Origin: Nocardia alni | Lineage (GTDB): Bacteria > Actinomycetota > Actinomycetes > Mycobacteriales > Mycobacteriaceae | Length of the DNA stretch: 60,181 nt | Assembly: GCF_019038435.1 (NCBI RefSeq) | Contig: NZ_JAGPOX010000046.1 | Span: 1-60,181, forward strand | Direction of reading: 5' to 3' | In this document: piece by piece, positions 17,614-26,906 of the stretch | Position numbering within the stretch: the stretch's first letter is position 1 | Layout: every line of letters begins with the position of its first letter | Notes under the pieces: generated by a model | Databases searched by the model: none | What the model saw: only the letters and a program-made list of their open reading frames with translations | What the model was told of the DNA's origin: nothing | Made by a program: the position numbers and the translations under genes

Positions 17614-18459
17614 TCAGTCGCGGATCGTCGCCGCCTGCCAGGCGCCGGGGCGCACGCCCGTCGCGTTCTGAAAGAACAGCGAGAAGTTCGACGGGTCCGG
17701 GAACCCGAGCTGGCTCGCACACCGTGCCGCGGTGACGCGTTCGTGGGCGAGCAGGCGCTTCGCCTCGAGCACGATCCGTTCCACGATGTACGCCTTCGCG
17801 GTACGTCCGGTTACCTGCTGCACCGCCCGGCTCAGGGTGCGTGGGGCGAAACCGAGCGTACGTGCGTAGTAATCGGCGTCGTGGTGAGTCCGGAAATGCG
17901 CCTCCACACTCGAGCGGAACAGCTGAAACGTCGGGTTCGCCGAGCGCGCCTCGGAATGCGGGGGCTCGACGCGGGTGATCAGCGCGGACAGCAGGATCTG
18001 GGGCAACTCGGTCGACGGATCCTCGGCCAGGGCGGCCGCCTCGAGGACGAGATGCCTGCGCGCCGCGTCGACGAATGGCCGGGCCTCGGCGGGAACCGCC
18101 CACCGGGCGACCAGATCGGGAGAAGCGACCAGTTCCCGCGTGCGGTGCGTTACCGGCGCGGTCGGGACGAACAGCACCAGATGACCTGCGACGTCGGCGA
18201 TGTCGTCCCACCGGTGCACCGCGCCGGGCGAGATCCACACCGCGGTCCACGCCGAAAGCGGGTGGGCGACGAAGTCGACCGTGACCGTGCCGTCCCCTTC
18301 GTCGATGAGCGCGAGTACGTGGAAATCGGCTCGTTGCGTGCCGCTGTCGTTGATCTCCCGGAGCCGTTCGAACGTCATCACCTCGACCGACGAGGCCCCG
18401 CGGTCGACAGGCTCATAGGTCATATGCCGGATCGTCGCCACGAGTCCAGTTTTCACCAT
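17614..18459 (-). CDS. AraC-family transcriptional regulator
   Basis: This is a protein of about 281 residues. Residues to about 160 look like a cupin-type sensor domain (FHVLALIDEGDGTVTVDFVA, then SPGAVHRWDD), followed by a C-terminal double helix-turn-helix with YYARTLGFAPRTLSRAVQQV and the signature QLGFPDPSNFSLFFQNATG. The start is uncertain: MVKTGLVATIRH at 18459 is taken, but MTYEPVDRG at 18423 is equally possible because neither has a strong Shine-Dalgarno. It is divergent from two alpha/beta hydrolase genes and probably controls them. The inducer is unknown. Confidence 0.88.
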   Translation of the reverse strand: MVKTGLVATIRHMTYEPVDRGASSVEVMTFERLREINDSGTQRADFHVLALIDEGDGTVTVDFVAHPLSAWTAVWISPGAVHRWDDIADVAGHLVLFVPTAPVTHRTRELVASPDLVARWAVPAEARPFVDAARRHLVLEAAALAEDPSTELPQILLSALITRVEPPHSEARSANPTFQLFRSSVEAHFRTHHDADYYARTLGFAPRTLSRAVQQVTGRTAKAYIVERIVLEAKRLLAHERVTAARCASQLGFPDPSNFSLFFQNATGVRPGAWQAATIRD

Positions 18460-18554
18460 CGGCCGTCCAGTCGTGCCGATGTCTCGTTCCGCGTGCTGCG
18501 GTCCAATGGAAACACGGCGGAACCAGCCGGAAAGCGAGACCGAAGGATCCCCGC

Positions 18555-19331
18555 ATGACCAGCACACAGCAGCTTTCACTGCCCATATACGACCATCGCA
18601 GGGGCACGGGCCCGACCTTGGTGTTCCTGCACTACTGGGGAGGGTCCGCCCGTACCTGGGACCTGGTCGTGGACCGTCTGCCGGGTCGCGACACGCTCGC
18701 GGTCGACTTCCGCGGGTGGAGCCGTTCGAACACGCTCCCCGGGCCCTACACGCTCCGCCAACTCGCCGACGACACCGTCAGCGTCCTTGCCGACGCCGGA
18801 ATCGACGACTACGTCCTGGTCGGACACTCCATGGGCGGCAAGGTCGCGCAGCTCGTCGCCGCGAGGCGACCCATCCGTCTGCGGGGGATCGTCCTCGTCG
18901 GATCAGGACCGGCCAAGCCGGCCGCGGAGATCACCGCCGAGTACCGCGAGTTCCTCTCCCACGCCTACGACACCGAAGAGTCCGCCGCCGGCGCGAGGGA
19001 CACCGTCCTGACCGCCACCGACCTGCCGATACGGATCAAGGCACAGATCGGCGCGGACTCCCGGGCCGGCGCCGACGCGGCTCGCACGGAATGGCCGCTG
19101 CGCGGCATCGCCGAGGACATCACCGAACACACCCGCATGATCAGCGTCCCGGCCCTCGTCGTCGCCGGCGAGCGCGACCGCGTCGAACCTGCCGACGTGC
19201 TGCGCCGGAACCTCGTCCCCTACCTCTCCGGAGCGCAGTTCGCGGTGATTCCGAACACCGGGCACCTCATCCCGCTCGAAGCCCCCGACGAACTCGTCGA
19301 GGCGATCATCGCATTCGCACCGGCCGCCTGA
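18555..19331 (+). CDS. alpha/beta hydrolase
   Basis: This is a 258-residue single-domain alpha/beta hydrolase. The nucleophile elbow is GHSMGG, the acid is probably in AGERDRVEP and the histidine in NTGHLIPLE, so the triad is complete. The oxyanion-hole region reads FLHYWGGSARTW. There is no signal peptide, so it is cytoplasmic. It is divergent from an AraC regulator and followed 49 bp later by a second, dissimilar alpha/beta hydrolase. The substrate cannot be told; esters, epoxides or haloalkanes are all handled by this fold. Confidence 0.88.
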   Translation: MTSTQQLSLPIYDHRRGTGPTLVFLHYWGGSARTWDLVVDRLPGRDTLAVDFRGWSRSNTLPGPYTLRQLADDTVSVLADAGIDDYVLVGHSMGGKVAQLVAARRPIRLRGIVLVGSGPAKPAAEITAEYREFLSHAYDTEESAAGARDTVLTATDLPIRIKAQIGADSRAGADAARTEWPLRGIAEDITEHTRMISVPALVVAGERDRVEPADVLRRNLVPYLSGAQFAVIPNTGHLIPLEAPDELVEAIIAFAPAA

Positions 19332-19380
19332 CCGGCGATCCGTCCGCCCACCTCTCCTAATCAACACGAAAGGCACAACC

Positions 19381-20124
19381 ATGACCGACACGACCAGAAC
19401 CGAAGCCAAGCCCACCATCGTCCTCCTCCACGGCGCGTTCGCGGACGCGTCCGGCTACGGCGGACTGATCTCCGGCCTCGAAGCCGACGGGTTCACCGTG
19501 GTCGCCCCGCCGAACCCGCTGCGCGGCATCGCATCCGACGCGGCGTCGATCCGGACCCGCGTCGCGGCCATCGACGGCCCCGTCGTGCTCGTCGGCCACT
19601 CCTACGCCGGCGCCGTCATCAGCCACGCCGTCGACAGGCTCGACAACGTGATCGGGCTGGTCTACCTGGCCGCGTTCGGCCTCGAGGTCGGCGAGAGCTG
19701 CCTCAGCGCACAGGATGGGTACGCACCGTCGCTGCTCGCCACCGAGAACGCGCCGACCCCGTACGACGCTCCCGGCGCCCCGGGCGGCCCCGACCTCTAC
19801 ATCAACCCCGGCCGGTTCCGCGAGGTGTTCTGCGGCGACTCCTCCGATGAGCTGGCTCGCGCGATGTACGCGACGCAGCGGCCACTGTCCGCATTCGCGT
19901 TCACCGAGGCCGCCACGATCCGGGGATGGGACCGGAAGCCGACCTGGTACCTCGTCTCCAACGAGGACAACTCCATCCCGCCGCAACTGCAGCGGGACAT
20001 GGCCGACCGGATGCACGCGCACACAGAGGACATCGACGCCTCCCACACGGCCTTCATCGCACATCCGAAGCGCGTCGCCGACTTCGTCGAGCGCGCCGCC
20101 AAGGACTTCGCAGAGCGCATCTGA
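19381..20124 (+). CDS. alpha/beta hydrolase, EstC/salicylate-esterase-like
   Basis: This is a 247-residue hydrolase of the compact plant-esterase-like group. LLHGAFADASGYGGLISGL is the oxyanion segment, GHSYAG holds the serine nucleophile, and DASHTAFIAHPKRVADF near the C-terminus supplies the histidine. It lacks a signal peptide. It probably shares a transcript with the previous hydrolase under AraC control. Such proteins are often annotated as esterases or chloroperoxidase-like hydrolases; the natural substrate is unknown. Confidence 0.87.
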   Translation: MTDTTRTEAKPTIVLLHGAFADASGYGGLISGLEADGFTVVAPPNPLRGIASDAASIRTRVAAIDGPVVLVGHSYAGAVISHAVDRLDNVIGLVYLAAFGLEVGESCLSAQDGYAPSLLATENAPTPYDAPGAPGGPDLYINPGRFREVFCGDSSDELARAMYATQRPLSAFAFTEAATIRGWDRKPTWYLVSNEDNSIPPQLQRDMADRMHAHTEDIDASHTAFIAHPKRVADFVERAAKDFAERI

Positions 20125-20340
20125 CCCACGCCCGCCACCACGGCAGGACCATGCGGTCATGCCGTGGATCGGTGGGCCGTCGGGGCTGAGGATCTACACG
20201 TACAGTGCAGCCGAAGGGGGAATCCGATCGGTTTTCACCAATCAGGGTCCCGGATGCCGTCCGGTCCGTGCCACGGGGCTATCCGTCGCGTGCGCGCGGC
20301 CTCGGATGGAGTCGGGTATTGCGGAGAGGTTGGTGCCCTG

Positions 20341-21432
20341 GTGGAGGGAACCGTCGAAAAGTTCGACGCGGCGCGTGGCGCGCGTTTGTCTGCTTACAGT
20401 GCTGTCTCCACGTCATTGGCGCTGCGCAGTGATCGCGAACTGCGCGAGCTTGTGGATACGGCTGTGCCGCTGGGATCCGGCATCGGCGGGACCTCGGCGT
20501 TGCTGGAGGTCGACGGGACCTCGGTCTTCGTCAAGCGGCTGGCGCTGACCGATCTGGAAAGGCAGCCGGACAACGTCCGGTCCACGGCGAACCTCTTCGG
20601 GCTACCTGTCTTCTGCCATCCCGGCCTCGGGGTCCCCGGGGGCCCGGGTTGGGGGGCCTGGCGGGAGTTGGCCGTGCATAGCATGACGACGAATTGGGTG
20701 CTCGCACAGGATCATGAGGGCTTTCCCCTGATGTACCACTGGCGGGTGTTGCCGCGCACCGGGTCGGCGCTGCCCGAGGAACTGGCTGACGTGGAGAACG
20801 TGATCGCCTATTGGGAAGGCGTGCCACAGGTGCGCCGCCGGATCGAGGCAGTGCGGGATTCCACGACCTGCGTCGCACTGTTTCTGGAGTACATCCCGCA
20901 GAACCTGCACGACTGGTTGGACATTCAGGTCAAGGCCGACGATGAGACGGCCGTGTGGGCATGCGCCATGGTGACGAAGGAGCTCGAGGCCGCAATCTCT
21001 TTCATGAACGCCCGCGGGCTCCTGCATTTCGATGGCCACTTCCAGAACATCCTCACCGACGGCGAGCGGCTGTTCTTCACCGACTTCGGCCTCGCGATCT
21101 CCTCCCGGTTCGACCTGTCGAAGGAGGAGATCGACTTCTTCGCCGAACACCAGACCTATGACCGCAGCTACACCCTCACCCACCTGGTGCAGTGGCTCGT
21201 CGTCGCCCTGTACGGGTACAAGCACGACGAGCGCATCGAGTTCATACGCGCCTGCGCCCGAGGGGAACCGCCGACGGGTATTCCGCCGCAGATCGCGGCG
21301 ATCCTCACGCGCCACGCCTCAGTCGCAGCGGTAATGACGGACTACTATCGCGAGTTCCGTTTCGAGAGCAGGCAGACCCCGTATCCGCTGGAGGCGATCC
21401 GCCGGATCGGCGGGCCGGACCTGAGCCCCTAG
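20341..21432 (+). CDS. protein kinase-like phosphotransferase with atypical catalytic loop
   Basis: This encodes 363 residues from the GTG at 20341, with GGAGAGG upstream. The fold looks kinase-like: a possible N-lobe lysine lies in TSVFVKRLAL (K65), the catalytic loop reads HFDGHFQN (H229 to N236, with D231) in place of the usual HRDLKPEN, and TDFG follows (D248). The loop is closer to aminoglycoside-phosphotransferase-type enzymes than to Hanks kinases because the lysine two residues after the aspartate is replaced. A rich C-lobe ends in YYREFRFESRQ. There is no membrane segment or sensor domain. The substrate is unknown and may be a protein or small molecule. About 215 bp upstream are non-coding. 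Confidence 0.78.
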   Translation: MEGTVEKFDAARGARLSAYSAVSTSLALRSDRELRELVDTAVPLGSGIGGTSALLEVDGTSVFVKRLALTDLERQPDNVRSTANLFGLPVFCHPGLGVPGGPGWGAWRELAVHSMTTNWVLAQDHEGFPLMYHWRVLPRTGSALPEELADVENVIAYWEGVPQVRRRIEAVRDSTTCVALFLEYIPQNLHDWLDIQVKADDETAVWACAMVTKELEAAISFMNARGLLHFDGHFQNILTDGERLFFTDFGLAISSRFDLSKEEIDFFAEHQTYDRSYTLTHLVQWLVVALYGYKHDERIEFIRACARGEPPTGIPPQIAAILTRHASVAAVMTDYYREFRFESRQTPYPLEAIRRIGGPDLSP

Positions 21433-21461
21433 CCACACGGGATGGACCGCGGCGAACGCAC

Positions 21462-22649
21462 CTACCGATCGGCGGGAGTGATGGCGCGGGGGCGGATAAG
21501 GGTATCGGAGGCGTACTCCTCCAGGGCGTGGGCGACCCAGCCCGCGGTCCGTGCCACGGCGAACACGGCCTCGCCGGCGCCGGGAATCATGTCGAAGACG
21601 CCGCCCAGCACTGCCAGGGGAAAATCGCTGTTGAATTCGGGCAGGCGTCGGATTCGTAATTCGGACAGAATCGTCTCGGCGACAATGACTTTCGGGTGAA
21701 CGGGCGCGATGGTGCGCAGCATGCGCCACAGGTGCGCGGCGCGGGCGTCGCCGGATTTGTAGACCGCGTGGCCGAAGCCCGGGACGGGCTCGCCACGGCG
21801 CAGGCGGTCGCCGACGACCCGGGGGACGGCGGCCGGGTCGGTGATCTCGGCGAGCATGCGCTCGAGGGCCAGTGAGCTGCCGCCGTGCATCGGGCCGCCG
21901 AGAACGCCCAGACCACAGCCGACGACGGCGTACGGATCCGCACGGGCCGAGGCAGCCACCCGGGCGGCGAAGGTCGAGGACGCCAGTTCGTGATCGGCGA
22001 GCAGAATGAGCGCCGTATCGAGCACCTTCAACTCGTATGCGCCGGCGGGTCGGCGTGCGGACAGTCGCGACCAGAGCATGGCCGCGACGGACCGGTCCAG
22101 CGGCTCGGACAGCTCCGGCAGCGCCTCGACCATGCCCGCGATCAGCGTGCGACCGGTGGCGGCGACGGCGTCCGGATCACGCTCGAAGCGCAGGGGATCG
22201 CTGACCGCCAGGGCGGCGACCGCGATCTGCAGCCGATCCAGCGGGAGCAGCTCGCCCGGCAGAGCGCCCTGCACGGTACGCGCCGTGGCCGCCGACGCTG
22301 CCCGGCAACGCCAGGGGCCGGTATCGGAAAGTTCACCGCACCACAGCAATTCGGCGACCTCCTCGAAGCCGTGGCAGTCGGCCAACTCCAGCGCGTCGTG
22401 ACCGCGATAGTACGGCCGGTCCTCGCCGAGGGCGGTGATCCGGGATTCGATGGCGATCTCGGTCGGGGCGGGCGCGCGACGCGGTCTGCCGCGCCTGGCC
22501 AGCCGTTCGACCTCGGCGGGATCGAACAGGCTGCGCCGATCGCCTGGGTCGAACCGACGATGCAACACCCCGCGGCTGACGTAGGCATACAGCGTCGCGG
22601 GCTTCACACCGAGCCGCTCCGCCGCGGATTTGGCGTCGATCCACTCCAT
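21462..22649 (-). CDS. citrate synthase-family protein with N-terminal helix-turn-helix
   Basis: This is a 395-residue fusion. Residues 1-55 form a MerR/excisionase-type helix-turn-helix (MEWIDAKSAAERLGVKPATL, then RRSLFDPAEVERL). The rest is a citrate synthase fold that keeps the catalytic residues: H220 (ADHELASSTF), H255 (GPMHGGS), H294 (PGFGHAVYK) and D342 (FNSDF). It might therefore be an active citrate or methylcitrate synthase that also binds DNA, or a regulator that senses acyl-CoA or oxaloacetate. It is divergent from a DUF2332 gene, and a palindrome just upstream of its start (22661-22674) is a candidate operator. Confidence 0.9.
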   Translation of the reverse strand: MEWIDAKSAAERLGVKPATLYAYVSRGVLHRRFDPGDRRSLFDPAEVERLARRGRPRRAPAPTEIAIESRITALGEDRPYYRGHDALELADCHGFEEVAELLWCGELSDTGPWRCRAASAATARTVQGALPGELLPLDRLQIAVAALAVSDPLRFERDPDAVAATGRTLIAGMVEALPELSEPLDRSVAAMLWSRLSARRPAGAYELKVLDTALILLADHELASSTFAARVAASARADPYAVVGCGLGVLGGPMHGGSSLALERMLAEITDPAAVPRVVGDRLRRGEPVPGFGHAVYKSGDARAAHLWRMLRTIAPVHPKVIVAETILSELRIRRLPEFNSDFPLAVLGGVFDMIPGAGEAVFAVARTAGWVAHALEEYASDTLIRPRAITPADR

Positions 22650-22660
22650 AGGTTGACTGT

Positions 22661-22674
22661 AATCAACATTGATT
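22661..22674. promoter_or_regulatory. candidate operator for the HTH-citrate synthase
   Basis: The sequence AATCAA-CA-TTGATT is a perfect 6+6 palindrome 12 bp upstream of the citrate synthase start. It overlaps a further GTTGA...TCAAC inverted repeat. It is positioned between two divergent genes and suits binding by a MerR-like dimer. Confidence 0.55.
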
Positions 22675-22704
22675 CATATTGACCGTATAGCGCACAGTAG
22701 ACCC

Positions 22705-23793
22705 GTGACGACCCTCATCTCCCAGTTCGAGTACCAGTCCAAGGCGTGCGCGAAGCTCGGCTCCCCGCTGTACGCCGAACTGCTGGCCGCCGGCGCGCGG
22801 GATGTCCTCGACGGTGGGCCGTGCGCGGCGGCCGTGGCCGGTTTCGAGGACGAACCGCGCGACGCCGCGCTACCACTGCGATTCATGGCCGCGGTGCACG
22901 CGTTGGTGCTGTCCGGCGCCGCACCGGACTTGGCCGCGTACTACCCCAGCGCCGGGGCGAGCGCCCGGCCGTACGATCTCGACGCCTGGCCGATCTTCCG
23001 TGAGGTCGTTATCGGACAACAGGATTGGATACGAACCTGGCTCGCGACCCCGCCGCGCGCGCCGCAGACCAACGACGTGGGTCGCGCGGTGCCGCTGCTG
23101 GCCGGCCTGCTGGCGGCGGTGGACGCGACACCCCTGCCGGTCCGCCTATTCGAATTGGGCAGCAGCGCCGGACTGAACCTGCGCGCGGACCATTTCCACT
23201 GGCGCACCGGCGATCTCGAGTGGGGCCGGACGGACTCGCCGGTCACCCTCGGCGATGCCTGGGAGGGCCCGATCCCGTCGTGGCTGGAAACGGCGGTGCG
23301 ACATCATCCCACGGTGCCGGTGATCGAGCGCCGGGGTTGCGATCCCGCGCCGATCGATCCGCTGTCTGCGCGGGGGGCCTTGGCGCTGCGTTCATATCTC
23401 TGGCCCGACCAGGTCGAGCGGGCCGCACGGCTGAACGGCGCACTGCGCCTGGCCGAATCGGTCCCGGCCGAGGTAATCCACACGGGCGCAGCGGAATTCC
23501 TGAGCAAGGTGGATCTGGTCCCCGGCACGCTGACCGTCGTCTGGCATTCGGTCATGCGGCAGTACGTCCAGGTCCAGGAATGGAAGGCGGTGAGTGCGGA
23601 GTTGGATCGGCTCGCCGCGGCCAGTCGCGCGGATGCCGCATTCGCTCACATCGCCTTCGAACCGCAGTTGAATCGGGACGACCGCAACGGTTTTCGACTA
23701 ACGGCCCGGATAGGCAGGCAACCCGAGACCGTACTGTCTCGGGCCAAACCACACGGCGTTCCGGCCTTCGTCTTTCCGGATGACCGGATTTGA
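22705..23793 (+). CDS. DUF2332 family protein
   Basis: This is a 362-residue protein from a GTG at 22705 (MTTLISQFEYQSKACAKLGS). It matches the DUF2332 family by its YPSAG segment, the GSSAGLNLRADHF motif and the RGCDPAPIDPLS stretch. The GSSAG segment resembles a methyltransferase motif I and the later TVVWHSVMRQYV a motif IV, so a SAM-dependent methyltransferase-like fold is a possibility, not proven. It is cytoplasmic, with no membrane segments. It is divergent from the HTH-citrate synthase. Confidence 0.85.
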   Translation: MTTLISQFEYQSKACAKLGSPLYAELLAAGARDVLDGGPCAAAVAGFEDEPRDAALPLRFMAAVHALVLSGAAPDLAAYYPSAGASARPYDLDAWPIFREVVIGQQDWIRTWLATPPRAPQTNDVGRAVPLLAGLLAAVDATPLPVRLFELGSSAGLNLRADHFHWRTGDLEWGRTDSPVTLGDAWEGPIPSWLETAVRHHPTVPVIERRGCDPAPIDPLSARGALALRSYLWPDQVERAARLNGALRLAESVPAEVIHTGAAEFLSKVDLVPGTLTVVWHSVMRQYVQVQEWKAVSAELDRLAAASRADAAFAHIAFEPQLNRDDRNGFRLTARIGRQPETVLSRAKPHGVPAFVFPDDRI

Positions 23794-23994
23794 TCACCAC
23801 GGGTCGCCCGGGTGCACTGGCGGTTCGTGCACCGACCCGGCGTCCATGATCGACCTGCGGGCGGGCCCGATCTACATGAAGCGCCTCATCCGGGGAAGGC
23901 CGATCAGCTGAGGCTGGATCGGTGTACTCGCGGCGGCGGTGCTGGTGGTCTGGGGGCGCCCGGGCTCCAGCGATCGAATGACGACCGCCCAGCC

Positions 23995-24276
23995 TCACAC
24001 CGCGGCGGGCAGGTTCGCGGGACGCACGAACAGGTGCCCCCAGGCGATCTGCGCGACCGAGGCGATGCCGTCCGGGTCCTCACCGATTCGGTCTCCGGCC
24101 AGGTCGACGAGCGCCCGGGCCAGGCCCAGGGCGGGCACCCCGTGGATTCGGGAGATCTCGAGGATCTCGGCGAACGCCTCGGCCGGGCTGTACCGGCGCT
24201 GGGCGATCAGCACCCCCTCGGCGGTGTCCAGCATGCGGGCCGGGTTGCGGTGGAAGGTCTCTGTGCTGGTCTGCAT
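23995..24276 (-). CDS. standalone ANTAR-domain protein
   Basis: This encodes 93 residues from the ATG at 24276, with CAGGAG 8 bases upstream. The core from about residue 15 to 60 (AEGVLIAQRRYSPAEAFAEI, then SRIHGVPALGLARALVDL) is a three-helix ANTAR RNA-binding domain. Such domains antagonise transcription terminators by binding paired hexaloop hairpins. There is no receiver, GAF or PAS domain, so the control input must be another protein or none. It is divergent from a methyltransferase gene across 340 bp that hold no recognised gene; that gap contains a 7-bp GC hairpin at 24313-24340. Confidence 0.78.
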   Translation of the reverse strand: MQTSTETFHRNPARMLDTAEGVLIAQRRYSPAEAFAEILEISRIHGVPALGLARALVDLAGDRIGEDPDGIASVAQIAWGHLFVRPANLPAAV

Positions 24277-24615
24277 GGTGATGTCTCCTGGGGCAGTGGT
24301 GTCGGTCGTCAGCCGCCGCAAGGGATTTCGATCGCGGCGGATTGAGGGGAGCAGAGACAGGACTGTCGAGCCGTACTCGGATACGGACCGTCATTGGATG
24401 GCATCTGGTATCCCTCACCTCCTCGCCGTCGAATCAGTATGACCGAGCGAACGCGCCCGTCACCGGATGCCAGGATAGGAGCAGCCCGGCATCGGGGCAA
24501 GACCGGCGCTCCGCCCGTCGGATCTTCGGCGCCGCACGACGTAACCCCTGGTGGGTGGCCGGGCCGATCAGTCGCTCGCACCCGGGTTGTCGGTGGTGCT
24601 CGCTACTGTGCCGGT

Positions 24616-25278
24616 GTGACCGAATCGACCACCACCGAACCCGTCGATATCCGGGCCACCCGCGAGGCATACGACCGGATGGCCGAGCTGTACACCCGGC
24701 GATTTGCGAACGCGCTGGCGGCCGAGCCGTTCGATCGCGCCATGCTCGGGGTGTTCACCGAGCTGGTGCAGGCCGACGGCGGCGGTCCGGTCGCCGATAT
24801 CGGCTGCGGCCCCGGCCGGATAACCACCCATCTGGACGCCCTGGGCCTGGACGTATTCGGGATCGACCTGTCCCCGGAGATGATCCGGCTGGCCCGCGCG
24901 GCGCGCCCCGATCTGCGCTACGAGGTCGGCACGATGGAGGCCCTGCCGCTCGGCGAGGGCGCCCTGAGCGGGCTCGTGGCCTGGTACAGCATCATCCATC
25001 TGCCGCCCGAGCGGGTGCCCGGCATGCTGGCCGAATTCGCGCGGGTGCTGTGCGTGGGCGGGCGACTGCTGATGGCGTTTCAGACCACCGACGTCGGACT
25101 CGATCTGCAACCGCACGATCACAAGGTGACCAGGTCCTATCGCTGGTCGGTATCCAGAGTGGAGGAACTGCTGCGGCCGTGTGGATTCGAGGTCATGGCG
25201 CAACTGCTGCGCGCCCCTGAGCCGGAGAGTGCGTACGGAGCCGGGTATCTGATCGCGACCCGCGTCGACCGGGGATAG
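24616..25278 (+). CDS. class I SAM-dependent methyltransferase
   Basis: This is a 220-residue methyltransferase from a GTG at 24616 (MTESTTTEPVDIRATREAYD). Motif I is ADIGCGPGRITTHL, the acidic loop is GIDLSPEMI, and motif IV is AWYSIIHLPPERV; post-motif GGRLLMAFQT follows. It is cytoplasmic and belongs to the small Methyltransf_25/11 type. It is separated by 58 bp from an FAD oxidoreductase on the same strand. The substrate is unknown. Confidence 0.88.
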   Translation: MTESTTTEPVDIRATREAYDRMAELYTRRFANALAAEPFDRAMLGVFTELVQADGGGPVADIGCGPGRITTHLDALGLDVFGIDLSPEMIRLARAARPDLRYEVGTMEALPLGEGALSGLVAWYSIIHLPPERVPGMLAEFARVLCVGGRLLMAFQTTDVGLDLQPHDHKVTRSYRWSVSRVEELLRPCGFEVMAQLLRAPEPESAYGAGYLIATRVDRG

Positions 25279-25336
25279 ACGACAGGCCGGCACGGCTTGC
25301 GGGGTCGGCGAGGTGGACGAGCTCAGGAGCGATTTC

Positions 25337-26893
25337 GTGGTAACCAGGACTATGCGCACCTCGTATGACGTGGTCATCGTCGGCGGCGGCCATAACGGGC
25401 TGGTGGCGGCCGCGTATCTGGCGCGGGCCGGGCGTTCGGTGCTGGTGCTGGAACGAGGCTCGCGGGTCGGCGGGGCGGCCGTATCGGAACGGATCTTCGC
25501 CGGGTTCGACGCGCGGATGTCGCGATATTCGTATCTGGTGAGCCTGCTCCCGCGACAGATCGTGGACGATCTCGGGCTGTCGTTCGCCACCCGTCGGCGC
25601 AGGATCTCCTCCTACACTCCCGTCGGTGACACCGGGCTGCTGGTGGATACCGAGGACGCGGCCCGCACCAGGGACAGCTTCCTGAAGCTGACCGGATCCG
25701 ATGCGGATTTCCGTGCGTGGCAAGAGTTTTACGGGATGACAGCGCGACTCGCCCGGCGAGTGTTCCCGACGATGACCAGCCCCCTGCCCACCCGTGCCGA
25801 ACTGCAACGCATCGTGGACGATTCCACGGCCTGGGAGGCCATCTTCGAACGCCCGCTGGGGGAGACGATCGAGTCCGGATTCGCCGACGACACGGTCCGC
25901 GGCGTCGTACTCACCGACGCGCTGATCGGCACGTTCACCCACGCGCACGACCCGTCGCTGCGCCAGAATCGGTGCTTTCTCTACCACGTGATCGGCGGCG
26001 GCACCGGCGAGTGGAACGTTCCGATCGGCGGCATGGGCGCACTCACCGACGCACTGGCCGCCGCGGCCCGCGGCGCGGGCGCCGAGATAGTCGTGAACGA
26101 GGCGGTCACGGCGATCGATACCGATGGCGCGATGGCCGAAATCCACTGTGCGAGTGCGACCGTCGGGGCACGATACGTCTTGATGAACGCCGCGCCGCAC
26201 GAGTTGTCCCGGCTACTGGGCAAGACCCCTGCCGAAACCCCCGAGGGTTCCCAGTTCAAGGTGAATATGCTGCTGCGTCGGCTGCCCCGGCTGCGCGATG
26301 CGGTCGACCCACGCGAGGCGTTCGCCGGCACATTCCATATCGCCGAGGCGTATTCCCAGCTCGAGCACGCCTATCGCGAGGCGGCCGACGGAGCGCTGCC
26401 CACCGTCCCGCCCTCGGAGATCTACTGCCACACTCTCACCGATCCCTCGATCCTGTCCCCGGAACTGTCCGCCCTGGGCATGCACACCCTGACCCTGTTC
26501 GGATTACACACTCCGGCAACTCTTTTCCGCGCCGATCCCGAGCGTTCCGCGGAGCTGCTGCTCGATTCGACGCTGGCACAGCTCGATTCGGTACTGGCCG
26601 AGCCCATCCGTGACTGCCTGGCCACGGATGCGAACGATCGCCCCTGTGTGGAAGCCCGTACGCCAACCGATCTCGAACGTGAGGTCGGCCTGCCCGGCGG
26701 TCATATCTTTCACCGCGACCTGAGCTTTCCCTACCGAACCGACGACGATCCGAGCCCGGCCGCTCGCTGGGGCGTGCGAACCGAGCATCGCAACGTATTC
26801 CTGTGCGGCGCAGGGGCAGTACGCGGCGGCGGTGTCAGCGGGCTCGGTGGCCACAATGCCGCGAAAGCGGTGCTGGAGTCCTGGGAAACATAG
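25337..26893 (+). CDS. FAD-dependent phytoene desaturase-like oxidoreductase
   Basis: This is a protein of about 518 residues with an N-terminal dinucleotide-binding fold (VVIVGGGHNGLVAAAYLARA) and the C-terminal FAD motif near GAVRGGGVSGLGGHNAA. The overall shape matches the CrtI/PDS-like NAD(P)/FAD oxidoreductase family. A GTG at 25337 has AGGAG 7 bases upstream and is preferred over the ATG at 25352. No carotenoid genes are nearby, so a carotenoid substrate cannot be assumed. It is followed tail to tail by a methyltransferase gene. Confidence 0.87.
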   Translation: MVTRTMRTSYDVVIVGGGHNGLVAAAYLARAGRSVLVLERGSRVGGAAVSERIFAGFDARMSRYSYLVSLLPRQIVDDLGLSFATRRRRISSYTPVGDTGLLVDTEDAARTRDSFLKLTGSDADFRAWQEFYGMTARLARRVFPTMTSPLPTRAELQRIVDDSTAWEAIFERPLGETIESGFADDTVRGVVLTDALIGTFTHAHDPSLRQNRCFLYHVIGGGTGEWNVPIGGMGALTDALAAAARGAGAEIVVNEAVTAIDTDGAMAEIHCASATVGARYVLMNAAPHELSRLLGKTPAETPEGSQFKVNMLLRRLPRLRDAVDPREAFAGTFHIAEAYSQLEHAYREAADGALPTVPPSEIYCHTLTDPSILSPELSALGMHTLTLFGLHTPATLFRADPERSAELLLDSTLAQLDSVLAEPIRDCLATDANDRPCVEARTPTDLEREVGLPGGHIFHRDLSFPYRTDDDPSPAARWGVRTEHRNVFLCGAGAVRGGGVSGLGGHNAAKAVLESWET

Positions 26894-26906
26894 ACCCCCG
26901 CGAACC

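Noticed and set aside
23848..23940. Possible broken small membrane protein: MIDLRAGPIYMKRLIRGRP, TGA, then GWIGVLAAAVLVVWGRP in the same frame
   Set aside because: The frame is suggestive, with a TGA where TGG might be expected, but it is too short, has no recognised family, and could be chance.
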